Source: Paragordius varius
Lineage: Eukaryota; Nematomorpha
NCBI GenBank assembly: GCA_964247055.1
Contig: OZ176060.1
Location: 1,054,001 to 1,118,000 of the forward strand
Direction of reading: 5' to 3'
Length of the DNA stretch: 64,000 bases
A program made the translations under genes and the position numbers. Each line of letters opens with the position of its first letter. Position 1 is the stretch's first letter. This document shows positions 1 to 13,714 of this stretch, in pieces. The notes beneath the pieces are model-generated. The model did no database searches. It was not told the DNA's origin and saw nothing but the letters and a program-made list of their open reading frames with translations.

Positions 1-612
1 ATAAAAATTTATTTCTTAATATTTTTGAATAAAAATGACATATTTTATGTCATTATTCAAGATAAAAAAATTAGTAAAAACTAGAAAAATTAGAAAATTT
101 GCTAGTTTTACAGTTAAAATGAATTATTTAATATTTGTCACTCAAAATTGAGAAATTTAATCAAAAATGAGCAAAAACTAGAAAAATAACTAAAATACCC
201 ACAAAATATCCATCAAATCTTCAAAAAATCATCAAAAATGTCATTTTTCAAACAAAAATAATCTTCAAAAATATTAATTTTAATGAAAAAATCATCATTT
301 TCAACAAAAAAATAATCAAAATTAATCAAAAAAATTCAAAAAATTCAAAAAATTATTCAAAAAATAACAATATTCCTCAAAAATAACAATATTTCATTCA
401 AAAATAACAATTTTCTCCTTTCTTATACATATATATATAATAACAAAAATAACAAACAAAAATAACAAACATCACTCATTTCATCCACATACATATATAA
501 ATGAGAGAGAGAGTCACTTTCCCCTACAACTACAACAACAATTAAGAGTGATGTGTGTGAGTGATGTGTGTGAGTGGTGGAGTGAGTGGAGAGAGAGAGA
601 GAGAGAGTGTGT

Positions 613-670
613 ACAACTACACTCACAACAAGAGTGATGACGTCATCACTCTTGTTGTGAGTGTAGTTGT
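613..670. repeat. Palindrome 1, 58 bp perfect, arm class 1
   Basis: Both arms read inward as ACAACTACACTCACAACAA and meet at the 20-bp core GAGTGATGACGTCATCACTC with no spacer (29 bp per arm). The core holds TGACGTCA, the full ATF/CREB-type bZIP consensus. Confidence 0.95.
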
Positions 671-1948
671 GAGTGATGTATTATTATTATTAGAAGAAGA
701 AGAAGAGAAGAAGAGAGAGAAGAAGGTTTTGTTGTTGATTCTTGTTGACACAGACACACATACATGATTGAATGAATGAATGAAGAAAATGTTACTCACT
801 ACTACTACTAAAGAAGAATGAAGAATATTGTTGGAGAAATACTAAATATTCTTGTTTTTTATACTGATTTTTGACTAAAAATGAAGAATTTTGGACATTC
901 TTACTAAATTTATGAATATTTATAGTTGAAAATGACATTTTTTCTACAATTTTAATGAAAAACAAGATTATTTCTGTGTTAAGATGACAATTTTGACACT
1001 TTTTTTGATAAAAATGAAGAATTTTGGACAATTTAATGAATATTTTTAAATATTTTGTTGAAAATTGACATTTTTAATACTTTTTAAGGTTTTTCTAGTG
1101 AAAATTCATGAATAATTGAGTTAAAATTTGAATAATTAGGAATTTTTATATTAAAATTTGAGTTTTTTTTCTAATTTTTCACTGAAAAAATGAATTTTTA
1201 CTTAAATTTTTGACACAAAAATGAATTTTTAGTTGAAATTTATCAAAAATTATTGAAAAAATGAATAAAATTTCAAAAATTAACACTTTTTTGATAAAAA
1301 AATAATTTTTTTCTCAAAATTCTGAATAAAAATTGACTTTTTTTCAAATTTTACAATAAAAAATGAATATTTTGTCTAATTTTTGATTCAAAAAAGGAAT
1401 TTTTAGTTGAAATTTATCAAAAATTATCAAAAAAATGAATAAAAATGTTAAAATTTTGAATTTTTTCAATATAAATATATTAATTTTTGTATTTTTTTGA
1501 TTAAAAACTAAATTATTCCTACGTAAAAATGAAATTTTAATCAAAAATGAGTAAAAATTGACAAAAAATAAGTAAAATATCCAACAAATTTTCAAAAAAT
1601 GTTCAAAAATGTCATTTATAAACCAAAAAAATGATAAAAAGTAACAAAAATAATTCAAAAATTCAAAAAAATAATCAAAAAAATTAAAAAAATTTAAAAA
1701 AATATTCAATTTCAACAAAAAAAATTCTTAAAATTGTCCTATTATTACACAAAAATAACAATGTTTCATTCAAAAATAACACTTTTCATTCTTCTTCTCT
1801 ATATATATACATATATATAATAACAAAAATAACAAATGACACTCATTTCATCACATATATAAATGAGAGAGAATGAGAGATGCAGCTACAACAACAATTA
1901 CTAGTGTGATGTGTGTGCATGAGTGAGTGGAGAGAGAGAGATGTATAC

Positions 1949-2006
1949 ACAACTACACTCATAACAAGAGTGATGACGTCATCACTCTTGTGGTGAGTGT
2001 TGTTGT
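1949..2006. repeat. Palindrome 2, imperfect hybrid of arm classes
   Basis: The 20-bp core is intact, but the left arm is class 1-like (ACTACACTCATAACAAG) and the right arm is class 3 (CTTGTGGTGAGTGTTGTTGT), giving 3 mismatches in 29 pairs. It looks like a junction between two unit types at the palindrome centre. Confidence 0.9.
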
Positions 2007-3180
2007 GATGGACACTTACTCATTTAATAATGAAGAAGAAGAAGAGAAGAGTAGAGAAGAATGTTTTTGTTGTTGATTCTTGTTGACACACACATATATA
2101 CATGATTGAATGAATGAATGATGAAAATGTTACACTACTACTAAAGAAGAATAATGAGGAATATTGATGGAGAAATGAAGAAATTCTTGTTTTTTATACT
2201 GTTTTTTGAATAAAATGAAGAATTTTGGACATTTTTAATGAAAATTAATGAATATTACACTTGGAAATGACAATTTTGACATATTTTTTGATAAAAATGA
2301 AGAATTTTGGACATTCTTATTAATATTTTTGTTAAAAATTGATATTTTTGACACTTTTTAGGTTGTTTTTCTCAAGAATTCATCAATAATTGAGTTGAAA
2401 TTTAGAGAATTTTGAGTTTTTTCACTAAAATTTGATTTTTTTGTTAATTTTTTCAATAAAAAGTCATTTTTTTCACTAATTTTTAACTAAAAAATCAATT
2501 TTTCATTCTTTTTTTAACAAAAATGATGTTTTTTCTTGAAATTTTTCAGAAATTTTGACAAAATGAGCAAAATCTTTCAAAATTGAGAATTTTTTCCAAT
2601 AAAAATGAATTTATTCCTTAATTTTTGAATAAAAATTGAATTTTCTCTTGAAATTGAGCAGAAATTCTTCAAAAAATAAGTGAAATTTGTAAAAATTTAG
2701 TATTTTTTGAACAAAAATTAATTATTTCTTACTGAAAATTGAGTATTTTTATCAAAAATCGATTAAAAACTAGAGAAAATAACAAAAATTAAGTAAAATA
2801 TTCATCAAATCTTCAAAAATTCTTCAAAAATATCATTTTTCAACAAAAATAATCTTAAAATTCTAAATAATCAAACAAAAAATCAAAAATATTCAACATC
2901 AACAATGAAAAAATTAAAAAAAATAGTCAAAAATATTCAAAAATATTAAAAAATAACAAAATTCAACAAAAAATAACAATTTTTCATTCAAAAATTGCAT
3001 TCTTCATTCTTCTTCTCTATATACATATATATATATATACATATATATAATAATAATAATAACAAAAATAACAAATGACACTCATTTCATCCATTTACAA
3101 TTGAGAGAGAGAGAGATGTGTAGCAGCAACAACAACAGCAACAAGAGTGATGTGTGAGAGAGAGTGATGAGAGAGTGTGT

Positions 3181-3238
3181 ACAACTACACTCACCACAAG
3201 AGTGATGACGTCATCACTCTTGTGGTGAGTGTAGTTGT
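3181..3238. repeat. Palindrome 3, 58 bp perfect, arm class 2
   Basis: The arms read ACAACTACACTCACCACAA before the shared core. Confidence 0.95.
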
Positions 3239-4345
3239 TGTGAGTGATGAAGAAGAATATTATTATTATTAGAAGAAGAGGAAGAGAAGAGTTGAGAGAG
3301 AAGAATGTTTTTGTTGTTTATTCTTGTTGATACACATACACACATACATGATTGAATGAATGAATGAAGAAATTGTTACACTACTACTACAAAAGAAGAA
3401 TGAAGAATATTGATGGAGAAGTGATGATTATTCCTGTTTTTCACTTATTTTTGAATAAGAATAAGGTTTTTTGAGACAATTTTACTAAATTTATGAATAT
3501 TTCTGTGTTAAATTGACATTTTTGACACTTTTTTGATAATTTTACTCAAAATTCATGAATAAATGAGTTAAAATTTGAAGAATTTTGAGTTTTTTTCGAA
3601 TTTTTAACTAAAAATGAAGATTTTTTCTATGAATTTTTGATTAAAAAGATGAATTTTTCTTATTTTTTGAATAAAACATCAATTTTTAGTTGAATTTTTG
3701 ATGAAATTCTTGAAAAAATGAATAAAAATTTGAAAAATTAACACTTTTATTCAATAAATTTTATTTTTTTTGAATATTTTTGAATAAAAAATCAATTTTT
3801 AGTTCAAATTTATCAAAAATTGTCAAAAAAATGAGTAAAAATTAGAAAAAAAAGTGAAAATTTGCTAATTTTACTGTAAAAAATAATTAATTCTTACTCA
3901 AAATTGTCAATTATCATTGAAAAATAAGTAAAAACAAGAAAAAATGACAAAAAATAAGTAAAATATCCACTAAATATTCATAAAATCATCAAAAATGTCA
4001 TTTATAAACCAAAAAAATAATAAAAAATAACAAAAACAATTGAAAAATTAAAAAAAAAAATTCAAAAAATATCAAAAAATACTCAAAAAATAAAAAAATT
4101 AACAAAATTTCACAAAAAATAACAATTTTTCATTTAAAAATTCTTAAAATTGTCTTTATTCATTCAAAAATAACAATTCTTCTTCTCTATATACATATAT
4201 ATATAATAACAAAAATAACAAATAAAAATAACAATCATCACTCATTTCATCACATACATAAATGAGAGAGAAACACCCACACTCACTTTGTACAACAACA
4301 ACTACAACAACAACTAGTAGTGTGTGAGTGGAGAGAGAATGATAT

Positions 4346-4403
4346 ACAACAACACTCACCACAAGAGTGATGACGTCATCACTCTTGTGGTGAGTGTTGT
4401 TGT
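4346..4403. repeat. Palindrome 4, 58 bp perfect, arm class 3
   Basis: The arms read ACAACAACACTCACCACAA before the shared core. This is the commonest class. Confidence 0.95.
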
Positions 4404-5616
4404 GACTGACACTTGTTATTAATGAAGAAGAATATTATTATTATTGGTTGAAGAAGAAGAAGAGAAGAGTTGAGAGAGAGAGAAGAAGGTTTTTTGTTGT
4501 TGATTCTTGTTGACACAAACACACATATATACATGATTAAATGAATGAATGAAGAGAATGTTACACTACTACTAAGAAGAATGAAGAATATTGTTGGAGA
4601 GATGATGATTAATCTTGATTTTTGTACTGTTTTTGACTAAAAATAAGAATTTTTGAGACAATTTTACTAGAAATAATGAATAATGTTGTTGAAAATGACA
4701 TTTTTGACACTTTTTGTTGATAAAAATGAAGAATTGTGAGACAATTTAAATGAAAAACAAGAATATTAGACTTAAAAATGACATTTTAGACACTTTTTAA
4801 TGATTTTTATTAATTTTTCATGAATAATACAGTTAAAACTTCAAGAATTTTCAGTTTTTTCAACAAAATTTCAGTTTTTTTTCTAATTTTTGACTAAAAT
4901 TAATCATTTTTCTTGTATTTTTGATTTAAAAAATGAATTTTTAGTTGAAATTTATCAAAAATTCTTGAAAAAATGAATAAAATCTCAAAAAATAACACTT
5001 TTTTTGATGAAAAAATAATTTTTTTCTCAAATTTCTCAATAAAAATTGAATTTATTCTTGAAATTTAGCAAAAATTGTCAAAAAATTGAGTAAAAATGAG
5101 TCAAAACTAGAAAAATTAGTGAAAATTTGTTAATTTTACTGTAAAAATGAATTTTTTTGAATAAAAAATAAATGATTTCTACTTAAAAATGAAAAATTTA
5201 ATTAAAAAATAAGTAAAAAGCACAAAAAAATAATAAAAAATATTCAAAATATCCAAAAAATATTCATAAAATCATCAAAAATGTCATTTTTTAACAAAAA
5301 AATCTTCAAAAATATTAATTTTAATGAATAAATCATCAATTTTTAACAAAAAAATAAAAAAAAATAACAATATTACACAAAAAATAACAATTTTTCATTC
5401 AAAAATAACAATGTTTCATTCAAAAATAACATTTTTATTCTTCTTCTCTATATACATATATATAAGAATAAAAATAACAAAAATAACAAATGACACTCAT
5501 TTCATTCATTTACAATTGATGGGAGTGTGAGACAGAGAGATGTGCAGCAACAACAACAATTAAGAGTGATGTGTATGTGTGTGAGAGAGTGAGTGGAGAG
5601 AGAGATGTGTGTAACA

Positions 5617-5674
5617 ACAACAACACTCACCACAAGAGTGATGACGTCATCACTCTTGTGGTGAGTGTTGTTGT
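5617..5674. repeat. Palindrome 5, 58 bp perfect, class 3
   Basis: Class 3 arms and intact core. The right flank is GATGGACACTTACTCATTTA. Confidence 0.95.
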
Positions 5675-6803
5675 GATGGACACTTACTCATTTAATAATG
5701 AAGAAGAAGAAGAGAAGAGAGAGAAGAATGTTTTTGTTGTTGATTCTTGTTGACACACACATATATACATGATTGATTGAATGAATGAAGAAACTGTTAC
5801 TCACTACTACTAAAGAAGAATGAAGAATATTGTTGAAGAGATGATGATTATTCTTGTTTTTTATACTGTTTTTTGAATAAAAATGACGATTTTTGAGACA
5901 ATTATACTCAAAATTAAGAATATTTTTGTGTTTAATTGACATTTTTGACACTTTTAAGCTTGTTTTTCTCATAATTCATGAATAAATGAATGAATTTTTG
6001 AACAATTTTGATTTTTTTGAGTAAAATTTGAGATTTTTAACTGAAAAATGAACTTTTTTTCTCTAATTTTTGATTAAAAAGATGAATTTTTCTTATTTTT
6101 TGAATAAAACATCAATTTTTAGTTGAAATTTATGAAAAATTCTCGAAAAAATGATTAAAAATTTCGAAAATTAAGAGTTTTATTCATGAAAATTCATTTT
6201 TTTGGTCAAATTTTAAATAAAAATTAAATTTTCTCTTGAAATTTCTCAAAAATTCTTCAAAAAATAAGTGAAAATTACAAAAATTCAGAATTTTTTGAAT
6301 AAAAAATGAATTATTCATCGTCAAAATTGAATTTTTCATTATTTAATGAGTAAAAAGTACTAAAAATGACAAAAAAATAAGTAAAATATCCACAAAATAT
6401 TCAAAAAATCATCAAAAATGTCATTTTTAAACCAAAAAATTCTTCAAAAATATTAATTTTAATGAAAAAATAACAAAAATAATTAAAAAATATTCAAAAA
6501 AAATCAAAAAAATAAAAAAATATACAAAATTCAACAAAAAATTAAAAATATTCTTAAAATTGTCCTATTATTCAACAAAAAATAACATTTTTCATTCAAA
6601 AATAACAATTTTCTCCTTTCTTATATACATATATATATAATAACAAAAATAACAAATAAAAATAACAAATAAAAATAACAAAAATCACTCATTTCATCAC
6701 ATACATATAAATGAGAGAGAATGAGAGAAACACACCCACATAGTCCAACAACAACTACAACAACAACAACTAGTGTGAGAGAGAGAGAGAGTGTAACACA
6801 CCA

Positions 6804-6863
6804 CCATCACACACACATCAAATGAGTGATGACGTCATCACTCATTTGATGTGTGTGTGATGG
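6804..6863. repeat. Palindrome 6, 60 bp perfect, arm class 7
   Basis: The arms are of a different kind, CCATCACACACACATCAAAT, but the core is the same. The flanks are also distinctive (GTGTAACACACCAC left, ACACTTATTCACTCACTTAC right). Confidence 0.95.
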
Positions 6864-8175
6864 ACACTTATTCACTCACTTACTATTAATAAATGAAGAA
6901 GAAGAAGAAGAAGAAGAAGAGAAGAGAGAGAAGAAGGTTTTGTTGTTGATTCTTGTTGATACACACATACACATACAAGATTAAATGAATGAATGAAGAA
7001 AATGTTACACTACTACTAGAGAAGAATGATGAATATTGTTGGAGAAATACTAAATATTCTTGATTTTCATCATTTTTTTGAATAAAATGAAGAATTTTTG
7101 AGACAATTATTACTAAATTTATGTATATTACTATTAAAGTTGACATTTTTTAATAATTTTAAGGTTGTTTTTCTCATAATTCATGAATAATTGAGTTTTA
7201 AATTGAAGAATTTTGAGTTTTTCCACTTGAAATTTACTTTTTTTGATTTTTTTTTCAATAAAAATTATTTTTTTCTCTAATTTTTGAATGAAAATGAAGA
7301 ATTTTGGACAATTTTAATGAAAAACAAGAATTTTTTTGTATAAAAATGATATTTTTGACACTTTTTTTGATGATTTACTCAATAATTCTGAAAAAATGAA
7401 TGAAAATCTGGAAAAATGAAGAATTTTTTCACTAAAAATTGACTTTTTTTTAAATTTTACAGTAAAAAATGAATATTTTCTCTACTTTTTGATTAAAAAA
7501 ATGAATTTTTCTTATTTTTTGAACAAAAATGATGTTTTTTCTTGAAATTTTTGAGAAATTCTTACAAAATTCAACAAAAATTTCAAAAATTGACACTTTT
7601 TTTGATGAAAAAATCAATTTTTTGAATATTTTTGAGTAAAAATTGACAATTTTCATGTGATTATTCAATAATTCTAGAAAAAATGAGTAAAAATGAGTAA
7701 AAACAAGCAAAAATTATAGAAAATTTGAAATTTTTACTGTAAAAATGAATTTTATTTTGAATATCATGAATAAAAATGTTATTTTCTCTCAAAAAAAGTG
7801 TCGAAAAATTCTTCAAAAATAAGTAAAATCTTCAAAAATGTCACTTTTAAACCAAAAAATTAATAAAAAATAACAAAATTCAACATCAACAATGAAAAAA
7901 TTAATAAAAATTAAGAAAAATCATTAAAAAAATTAAAAAAATTAAAAATATTCTTAAAATTGTCCTATTATTACAGAAAAAATAACAATGTTTCATTCAA
8001 AAATAACATTCTTCATTCTTTATATATATATATATATATAAGATTAAAAATAACAAAAATAACAATGTCAAAGTAACAAATGACACTCATTTCATCCACA
8101 TACATAAATGAGAGAGAGAGAGAGAGAGTTGTGCAGCAACAACAACTACAACTAGTGTGTGTGTGAGAGAGATGT

Positions 8176-8233
8176 ACAACAACACACACAACAAGAGTGA
8201 TGACGTCATCACTCTTGTTGTGTGTGTTGTTGT
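8176..8233. repeat. Palindrome 7, 58 bp perfect, arm class 5
   Basis: The arms read ACAACAACACACACAACAA before the core. Confidence 0.95.
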
Positions 8234-9560
8234 GAGTGACACTTACTCACTTGTATTATTATTATTATTAGTAGTAGAAGAAGAAGAGAAGAGAAGAGAG
8301 AGAAGAATGTTTTGTTGTTGATTCTTGTTGAGACACATACACACATACATGATTGAATGAATGAATGATGAAAATGTTACTCACTACTACTACTAAAGAA
8401 GAATGAAGAAGAAATTGTTGAAGAAGTGAGTGTTATTCTTGTTTTTCATTCTTTTTTTGACTAAAATGATTGTTTTTTTGAACAATTTTACAAGAATTAT
8501 TAATCTTTTAGTTGAAAAAGACATTTTTGATACTTTTTTTTGATGAAAATGAAGATTTTTAGACATTTTTAATGTAAATCATGAATATTTAGGTTGAATA
8601 TTGACAATTTTGATACTTTTTAAGGTTATTCTAGTGAAAATTCATAAATAAATGTGTTAAAATTTGAAGAATTTTGATTTTTTTCACCTAAAATTGAGTT
8701 TTTTTTTTACTTTTTCACTGAAAAAATGAATTTTTTCTAAAATTTTTGACAAAAAAGTGAAATTTTGGTTGAAATTTATCAAAAATTGTTGCAAAATTGA
8801 ACAAAAATTTCAGAAATTAACACTTTTTTTGACAAAAAGATGAATTTTTCTTATTTTTTTGTATAAAACATCAATTTTTAGTTGAATTTTTGATGAAATT
8901 CTTGAAAAAATGAATAAAAATTTCAAAAATTGACATTTTTTTTGATTAAAAATCATTTATTTTTGAATTTTCATGAATAAAAAATGAATATTTCTATGAT
9001 ATTTTTGTAAAATTGTCAAAAAAATGAGTGAAAATGAGTAAAAAGTTGAAAAATTTGCTAAATTTACTGTAAAAGCAATTATTTCAAATAAAAACTCAAT
9101 TATTACTACTTAAAAATGAGAATTTTAATCAAAAAATGAATAAAAATCACAAAAAATGAATAAAAAATAAGTAAAATATCCACAAAATATTAAAAAAATG
9201 ATCAAAAATGTCATTTTTAAACAAAATAATCTTCAAAAATATTAATTTTAATCAAAAATCATCATTTTCAACAAAAAAATTAAAAAAAAAATCAAAAAAT
9301 ATTCAAAAATGTCATTTTTCATTTAAAAATTCTTAAAATTGTCCTATTTTTCATTCAAAAATAACAATTTTCATTCTTATTTATATATACATATATATAT
9401 AATAATAATAATATTAATATAACAAATAAAAATAACAAACATCACTCATTTCATCACATACATAAATGAGAGAGAAACACCCACACTCACTTTGTACAAC
9501 AACAACAATTAAGAATGATGTGTATGTGTGAGAGTGATGTGTGTGAGAGAGAGTGTAACT

Positions 9561-9618
9561 ACAACAACACTCACCACAAGAGTGATGACGTCATCACTCT
9601 TGTGGTGAGTGTTGTTGT
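9561..9618. repeat. Palindrome 8, 58 bp perfect, class 3
   Basis: Class 3 arms and intact core. The left flank uses the AATTAAGAATGATG version. Confidence 0.95.
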
Positions 9619-9787
9619 GATGGACACTTGTTAATTAATGAAGAAGAAGAAGAAGAGAAGAGAGAGAGAAGAAGGTTTTTGTTGTTGATTCTTGTTGAGA
9701 CACACACACACATACAAGATTGAATGAATGAATGAAGAAAATGTTACTCACTACTACTAAAGAAGAATGAAGAAATTGTTGAAGATA

Positions 9788-11572
9788 TACTAAATATTCT
9801 TGTTTTACTACTGTTTTTGAATAAAATCAAGATTTTTGACACATTTTTGATGAATTTATTAATATTACACTTAAAAATGACTATTTTGACAATTTTTAAG
9901 GTTATTTTTATCTAAATTCATGAATAATTGAGTTAAAATATTGAAAATTAAGAATTTTTCAGTGAAAATTTAGTTTTTTTTTCTAGTTTTTTGAATAAAT
10001 TCTGAATATTTCTCATTTTTTTCAATAATTTTTGAGTTTTTTCTTAAAATTGTTGAGAAATTCTCACAAAAATGAGTAAAATTTGTAAAAATTTGAGTTT
10101 TTTTTCAACAAAACTGAATTAATTTTCAATTTTTTGAGAAAAAAATGAATTTTTAGTTGAAATTCATCAAAAATTATCAAAAAAATGAGCAAAAACTCAA
10201 AAAAATAAGTGAAATATTTAAAAATTTAGAATTTTTTAGATAAAAAATGAATTATTCATCGTCAAAATTGAATTTTTCATTAAAAACTGAGTAAAAAGTA
10301 GTAAAAATGACCAAAAATAACTAAAATATCCACACAAAATATTCAAAAAATGTCCAAAAATGTCATTTCTTTAACCAAAAAATTCTTCAAAAATATTAAT
10401 TTTAATCAAAAAATCATCATTTTCAACAAAAAAATTAAAAAAAAATCAAAAAATATTCAAAAAATGTCATTTTTCAACAAAAAATATTCTTAAAATTGTC
10501 TTTATTTAATCAAAAAATAACAATTCTTCTTCTCTATATATACATATACATATATAATAATAAAAATAACAAATTAAAAATAACAAATAAAAATAACAAA
10601 TGACACTCATTTCATCCACATACATATATAAATGAGTGAGAATGAGAGAGAGTGTATGTGTAGCAACAACAACAACAACTACAACTACAACAATCACTAG
10701 TGTGTGAGTGGTGAGTGAGTGGAGAGAGAGAGAGTGTACCACAACAACACTCACCACAAGAGTGATGACGTCATCACTCTTGTGGTGAGTGTTGTTAAAG
10801 AAGAAGAATATTATTATTAGAGTAGAAGAAGAAGAAGAGAAGAGAGAGAAGAATGATTTTGTTGTTGATTCTTGTTGAGATACACACATATATACATGAT
10901 TGAATGAATGAATGAAGAGAATGTTACACTACTACTAAGAAGAATGATGAATATTGTTGAAGAAATACTAAATATTCTTGTTTTACTACTGTTTTTGATT
11001 AAAATGAAGAATTTTGAGACAATTTTGATGAATTTATTAATATTACACTTAAAAATGACTATTTTGACAATTTTTAAGGTTATTTTTATCTAAATTCATG
11101 AATAATTGAGTTAAAATATTGAAAATTAAGAATTTTTCAGTGAAAATTTAGTTTTTTTTTCTAGTTTTTTGAATAAATTCTGAATATTTCTCATTTTTTT
11201 CAATAATTTTTGAGTTTTTTCTTAAAATTGTTGAGAAATTCTCACAAAAATGAGTAAAATTTGTAAAAATTTGAGTTTTTTTTCAACAAAACTGAATTAA
11301 TTTTCAATTTTTTGAGAAAAAAATGAATTTTTAGTTGAAATTCATCAAAAATTATCAAAAAAATGAGCAAAAACTCAAAAAAATAAGTGAAATATTTAAA
11401 AATTTAGAATTTTTTAGATAAAAAATGAATTATTCATCGTCAAAATTGAATTTTTCATTAAAAACTGAGTAAAAAGTAGTAAAAATGACCAAAAATAACT
11501 AAAATATCCACACAAAATATTCAAAAAATGTCCAAAAATGTCATTTCTTTAACCAAAAAATTCTTCAAAAAA
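9788..11572. repeat. 1,178 bp pair (tail segment duplicated)
   Basis: The tail from about 9,788 to 10,394 recurs at about 10,966 to 11,572, with a few differences only near its start. The heads between them differ in detail, so the copied tract is about 0.6 kb. Confidence 0.8.
10743..10796. repeat. Palindrome 9, 54 bp perfect, class 3
   Basis: The arms are 27 bp because the right flank switches early to AAAGAAGAAGAATATT. Confidence 0.95.
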
Positions 11573-11906
11573 TAATATTAAAATATTAAAAAATCAAAAA
11601 ATACTCAAAAAATTAAACAAAAAATCAAAAAAATAAAAAAATAATCTTAAAATTGTCTTTATTTATTCAAAAAATAACAATATTACACAAAAAAATAATA
11701 TTTCATTCAAAAATAACATTCTTCATTCTTCTTCTCTATATACATATATATATATAAAATAATAAAAATAACAAAAATAACAAATATATATACAAATACA
11801 TATATTCTTCTTATAAATGAGTGTGAGAGAGAGAGATGTGCAGCAGCACAACAGCAACAACAACAACTACAAGAAGGATGTGTGTGAGAGAGAGAGTGTG
11901 TAACTA

Positions 11907-11962
11907 CAACAACACTCACAACAAGAGTGATGACGTCATCACTCTTGTTGTGAGTGTTGTTG
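11907..11962. repeat. Palindrome 10, 56 bp perfect, arm class 4
   Basis: The arms read ACAACAACACTCACAACAA, less the outermost base. Last palindrome before the island. Confidence 0.95.
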
Positions 11963-12609
11963 AAGAAGAATATTATTATTATTAGATGAAGAAGAAGAAG
12001 AAGAAGAGAAGAGAGAAAAAGAATGTTTTTGTTGTTGATTCTTGTTTGACACATACATACATGATTAAATGAATGAATGAATGAATGAAGAGAATGTTAC
12101 TCACTACTACTACTAAGAAGAATGAAGAATATTGTTGAAGAAATGAGTGTCATTCTTGATTTTCATTCTTTTTTAGACTAAAATGATTGTTTTTTTGAAC
12201 AATTTTACAAGAATTATTAATCTTTTAGTTGAAAATTAACAATTTTTATACATTTTTTGATGAAAATGAATGTTTTTTGGACATTTTTAATGTAAATCAT
12301 GAATATTTAGGTTGAATATTGACAATTTTGATACTTTTTAAGGTTATTCTAGTGAAAATTCATGAATAAATGTGTTAAAATTTGAAGAATTTTCAGTTTT
12401 TTGAACAAAAATTGAGTATTTTTGCTAATTTTGTGAATAAAAATTCATTTTTTTCTCTAATTTTTGATTCAAATTTTTAGGATTTTCGGAGTTAAAATAC
12501 ACATTTTTAGCATTCAGCTGCCGGAAAATTATTTTTTAATTTCTCTAAATCAGCTATTTTTACTTTTTTTTCGTTTTTTAAACGGAGCTCAGAATTTCCA
12601 CCTTAAAAA

Positions 12610-12655
12610 AATGTAAGAAAATTTTGGGGCTGGTAGTTCCTTGCTCAACAACGTT
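12610..12655 (+). pseudogene. Gene-end repeat copy 1, partial
   Basis: TTTTGGGGCTGGTAGTTCC matches the middle of the intact copy at 13,760-13,790 with a few changes. The LDGALNPDL-coding part to its left is missing. No usable reading frame. Unrecognised family. Confidence 0.55.
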
Positions 12656-12828
12656 TAAAAAAATTCATTTCATTAAAAAAATTTTAGAATTATCTGTTTT
12701 TAGAATATCCTCAGGTAAACATTTTGAACTCCTTAAACTAGAAATTTGATATAAAAATAGCCAAATCAGCTGTTTTAGTCATTTTTTACTTCATAAAAAT
12801 AATTTTTATGAAATATTATATAAAATCG

Positions 12829-12914
12829 GACTTGATGGAGCTCTAAATCCTGACCTCAAGAAAGATGTGAGTTTGGGCAGGCGGTTCAGACCTCCTTTTA
12901 ACTGTTCAAAAATC
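12829..12914 (+). pseudogene. Gene-end repeat copy 2, degraded
   Basis: CTTGATGGAGCTCTAAATCC begins a segment that encodes LDGALNPDLKKDVS. A loss of several bases after GTGAGT then breaks the frame. The acceptor dinucleotide of the better copies (CAG before ACTTG) reads CGG here. GCGGTTCAGACCTCCTT of the intact copy is still visible. Confidence 0.7.
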
Positions 12915-13050
12915 TATAAACAGCTTTTTAAAAATTCAAATCAGCTGTTGCTCATTCTAACGACTAAAATGACTTGTTTCATTATAAAATCAGCCGTTTT
13001 TGGAATTCAAACATTTTAAAATTGTCTTTATGAAATATTTTATAAAATTA

Positions 13051-13112
13051 GACTTGATGGAGCTCTAAATCCTGACCTCAAGAAAGATCTTAGTGAAAAA
13101 TTTGTCATTGGC
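13051..13112 (+). pseudogene. Gene-end repeat copy 3, degraded
   Basis: It encodes LDGALNPDLKKD, then GATCTTAGTGAAAAATTTG and drifts into unrelated sequence. The acceptor is TTAG. The TATAAAAT stretch before it is shared with copies 2 and 4. Confidence 0.7.
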
Positions 13113-13302
13113 TTTTTTAAGTTCTCACATCAGCTGTTCTATTGACTTTTTTAAGTTCTCATATCAGCTGTTCTTTCTTCTGTATAAAACACACAATCTT
13201 ATTTATAATATTAATGTAAAACTCAAAACTAGCCTTATTTAAATTTATTTCTTATATAGCTGATTTTTTACATTTTCCTCAAACATTTTATAAAATCTTC
13301 TA

Positions 13303-13390
13303 TACTTGATGGAGCTTTAAATCCTGACCTCAAGAAAGATGTGAGTGAAAAATTTGGGGCTGGCGGTTCAGACTTGCTTATAAAAATTTA
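13303..13390 (+). pseudogene. Gene-end repeat copy 4, degraded
   Basis: Its frame runs LDGALNPDLKKDVSEKF, GAGGSDLLI, then a stop soon after, so it keeps the most after copy 6. The expected acceptor CAG is absent (TATACTTGATGG), so it is probably not spliced in. Confidence 0.72.
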
Positions 13391-13511
13391 AAAAAAAATA
13401 AAATAACAGATGTTTTAAGGTTCTGAACACTATTTTGACTTCTCCACACAAATTTTTTTGATAATCAGCTGATTTTTTATTCAAATAACTCATTTTTATG
13501 AAATTTTTCAG

Positions 13512-13566
13512 ACTTGATGGAGCTCTTAACCCTGACCTCAAGAAAGACGTAAGCTTTGGGGCTGGT
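13512..13566 (+). pseudogene. Gene-end repeat copy 5, with clear splice-like borders
   Basis: TTTTTCAG (13,504-13,511) precedes ACTTGATGG. GTAAG at 13,549-13,553 follows AAAGAC, so the conserved part could be a 37-nt internal exon encoding LDGALNPDLKKD. After it the segment is truncated (GGGGCTGGTTAA). Thirty-seven is not a multiple of three, so including it would shift the frame of a following exon. Confidence 0.68.
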
Positions 13567-13714
13567 TAAAAAAATCTATAAAAGCTGCTTTTGAGCTCTA
13601 TTTAAATCGGCTGTTTTTGCTCATTCTTACGACTAAAATGACTTGTTTAATCCTCCTACATCATAAAACCAGCTGTTTTCGCTCATTTTGATTAATTTTT
13701 TATTCATAAAACAG

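Larger units (their letters stand above)
1..12475. repeat. Left satellite array, 10 palindrome-centred units
   Basis: Ten units with palindrome centres at about 641, 1977, 3209, 4374, 5645, 6833, 8204, 9589, 10769 and 11934. Spacing runs from 1,165 to 1,385 bp. Units here are more diverged from each other than most of those right of the island, apart from the 1,178 bp pair near 9.8-11.6 kb. Between heads the sequence is A/T runs with short TTTTTGA, AAAAATGA and TCAAAAA words, and no gene is visible. All open frames are short, low in complexity and follow the repeat, so I regard them as non-coding. The array is cut at the left edge of the window. Confidence 0.93.

Noticed and set aside
613-670. 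Palindrome as a transcription terminator
   Set aside because: There is no loop, it stands in non-coding satellite, and it is not followed by a T-run at the stem end. The host is a eukaryote.
10621-10640. ATGAATGA or TATATA tracts as telomere-type repeats
   Set aside because: They are short, interrupted and part of each 1.2 kb unit. No TTAGG(G/C)-like repeat was noticed.
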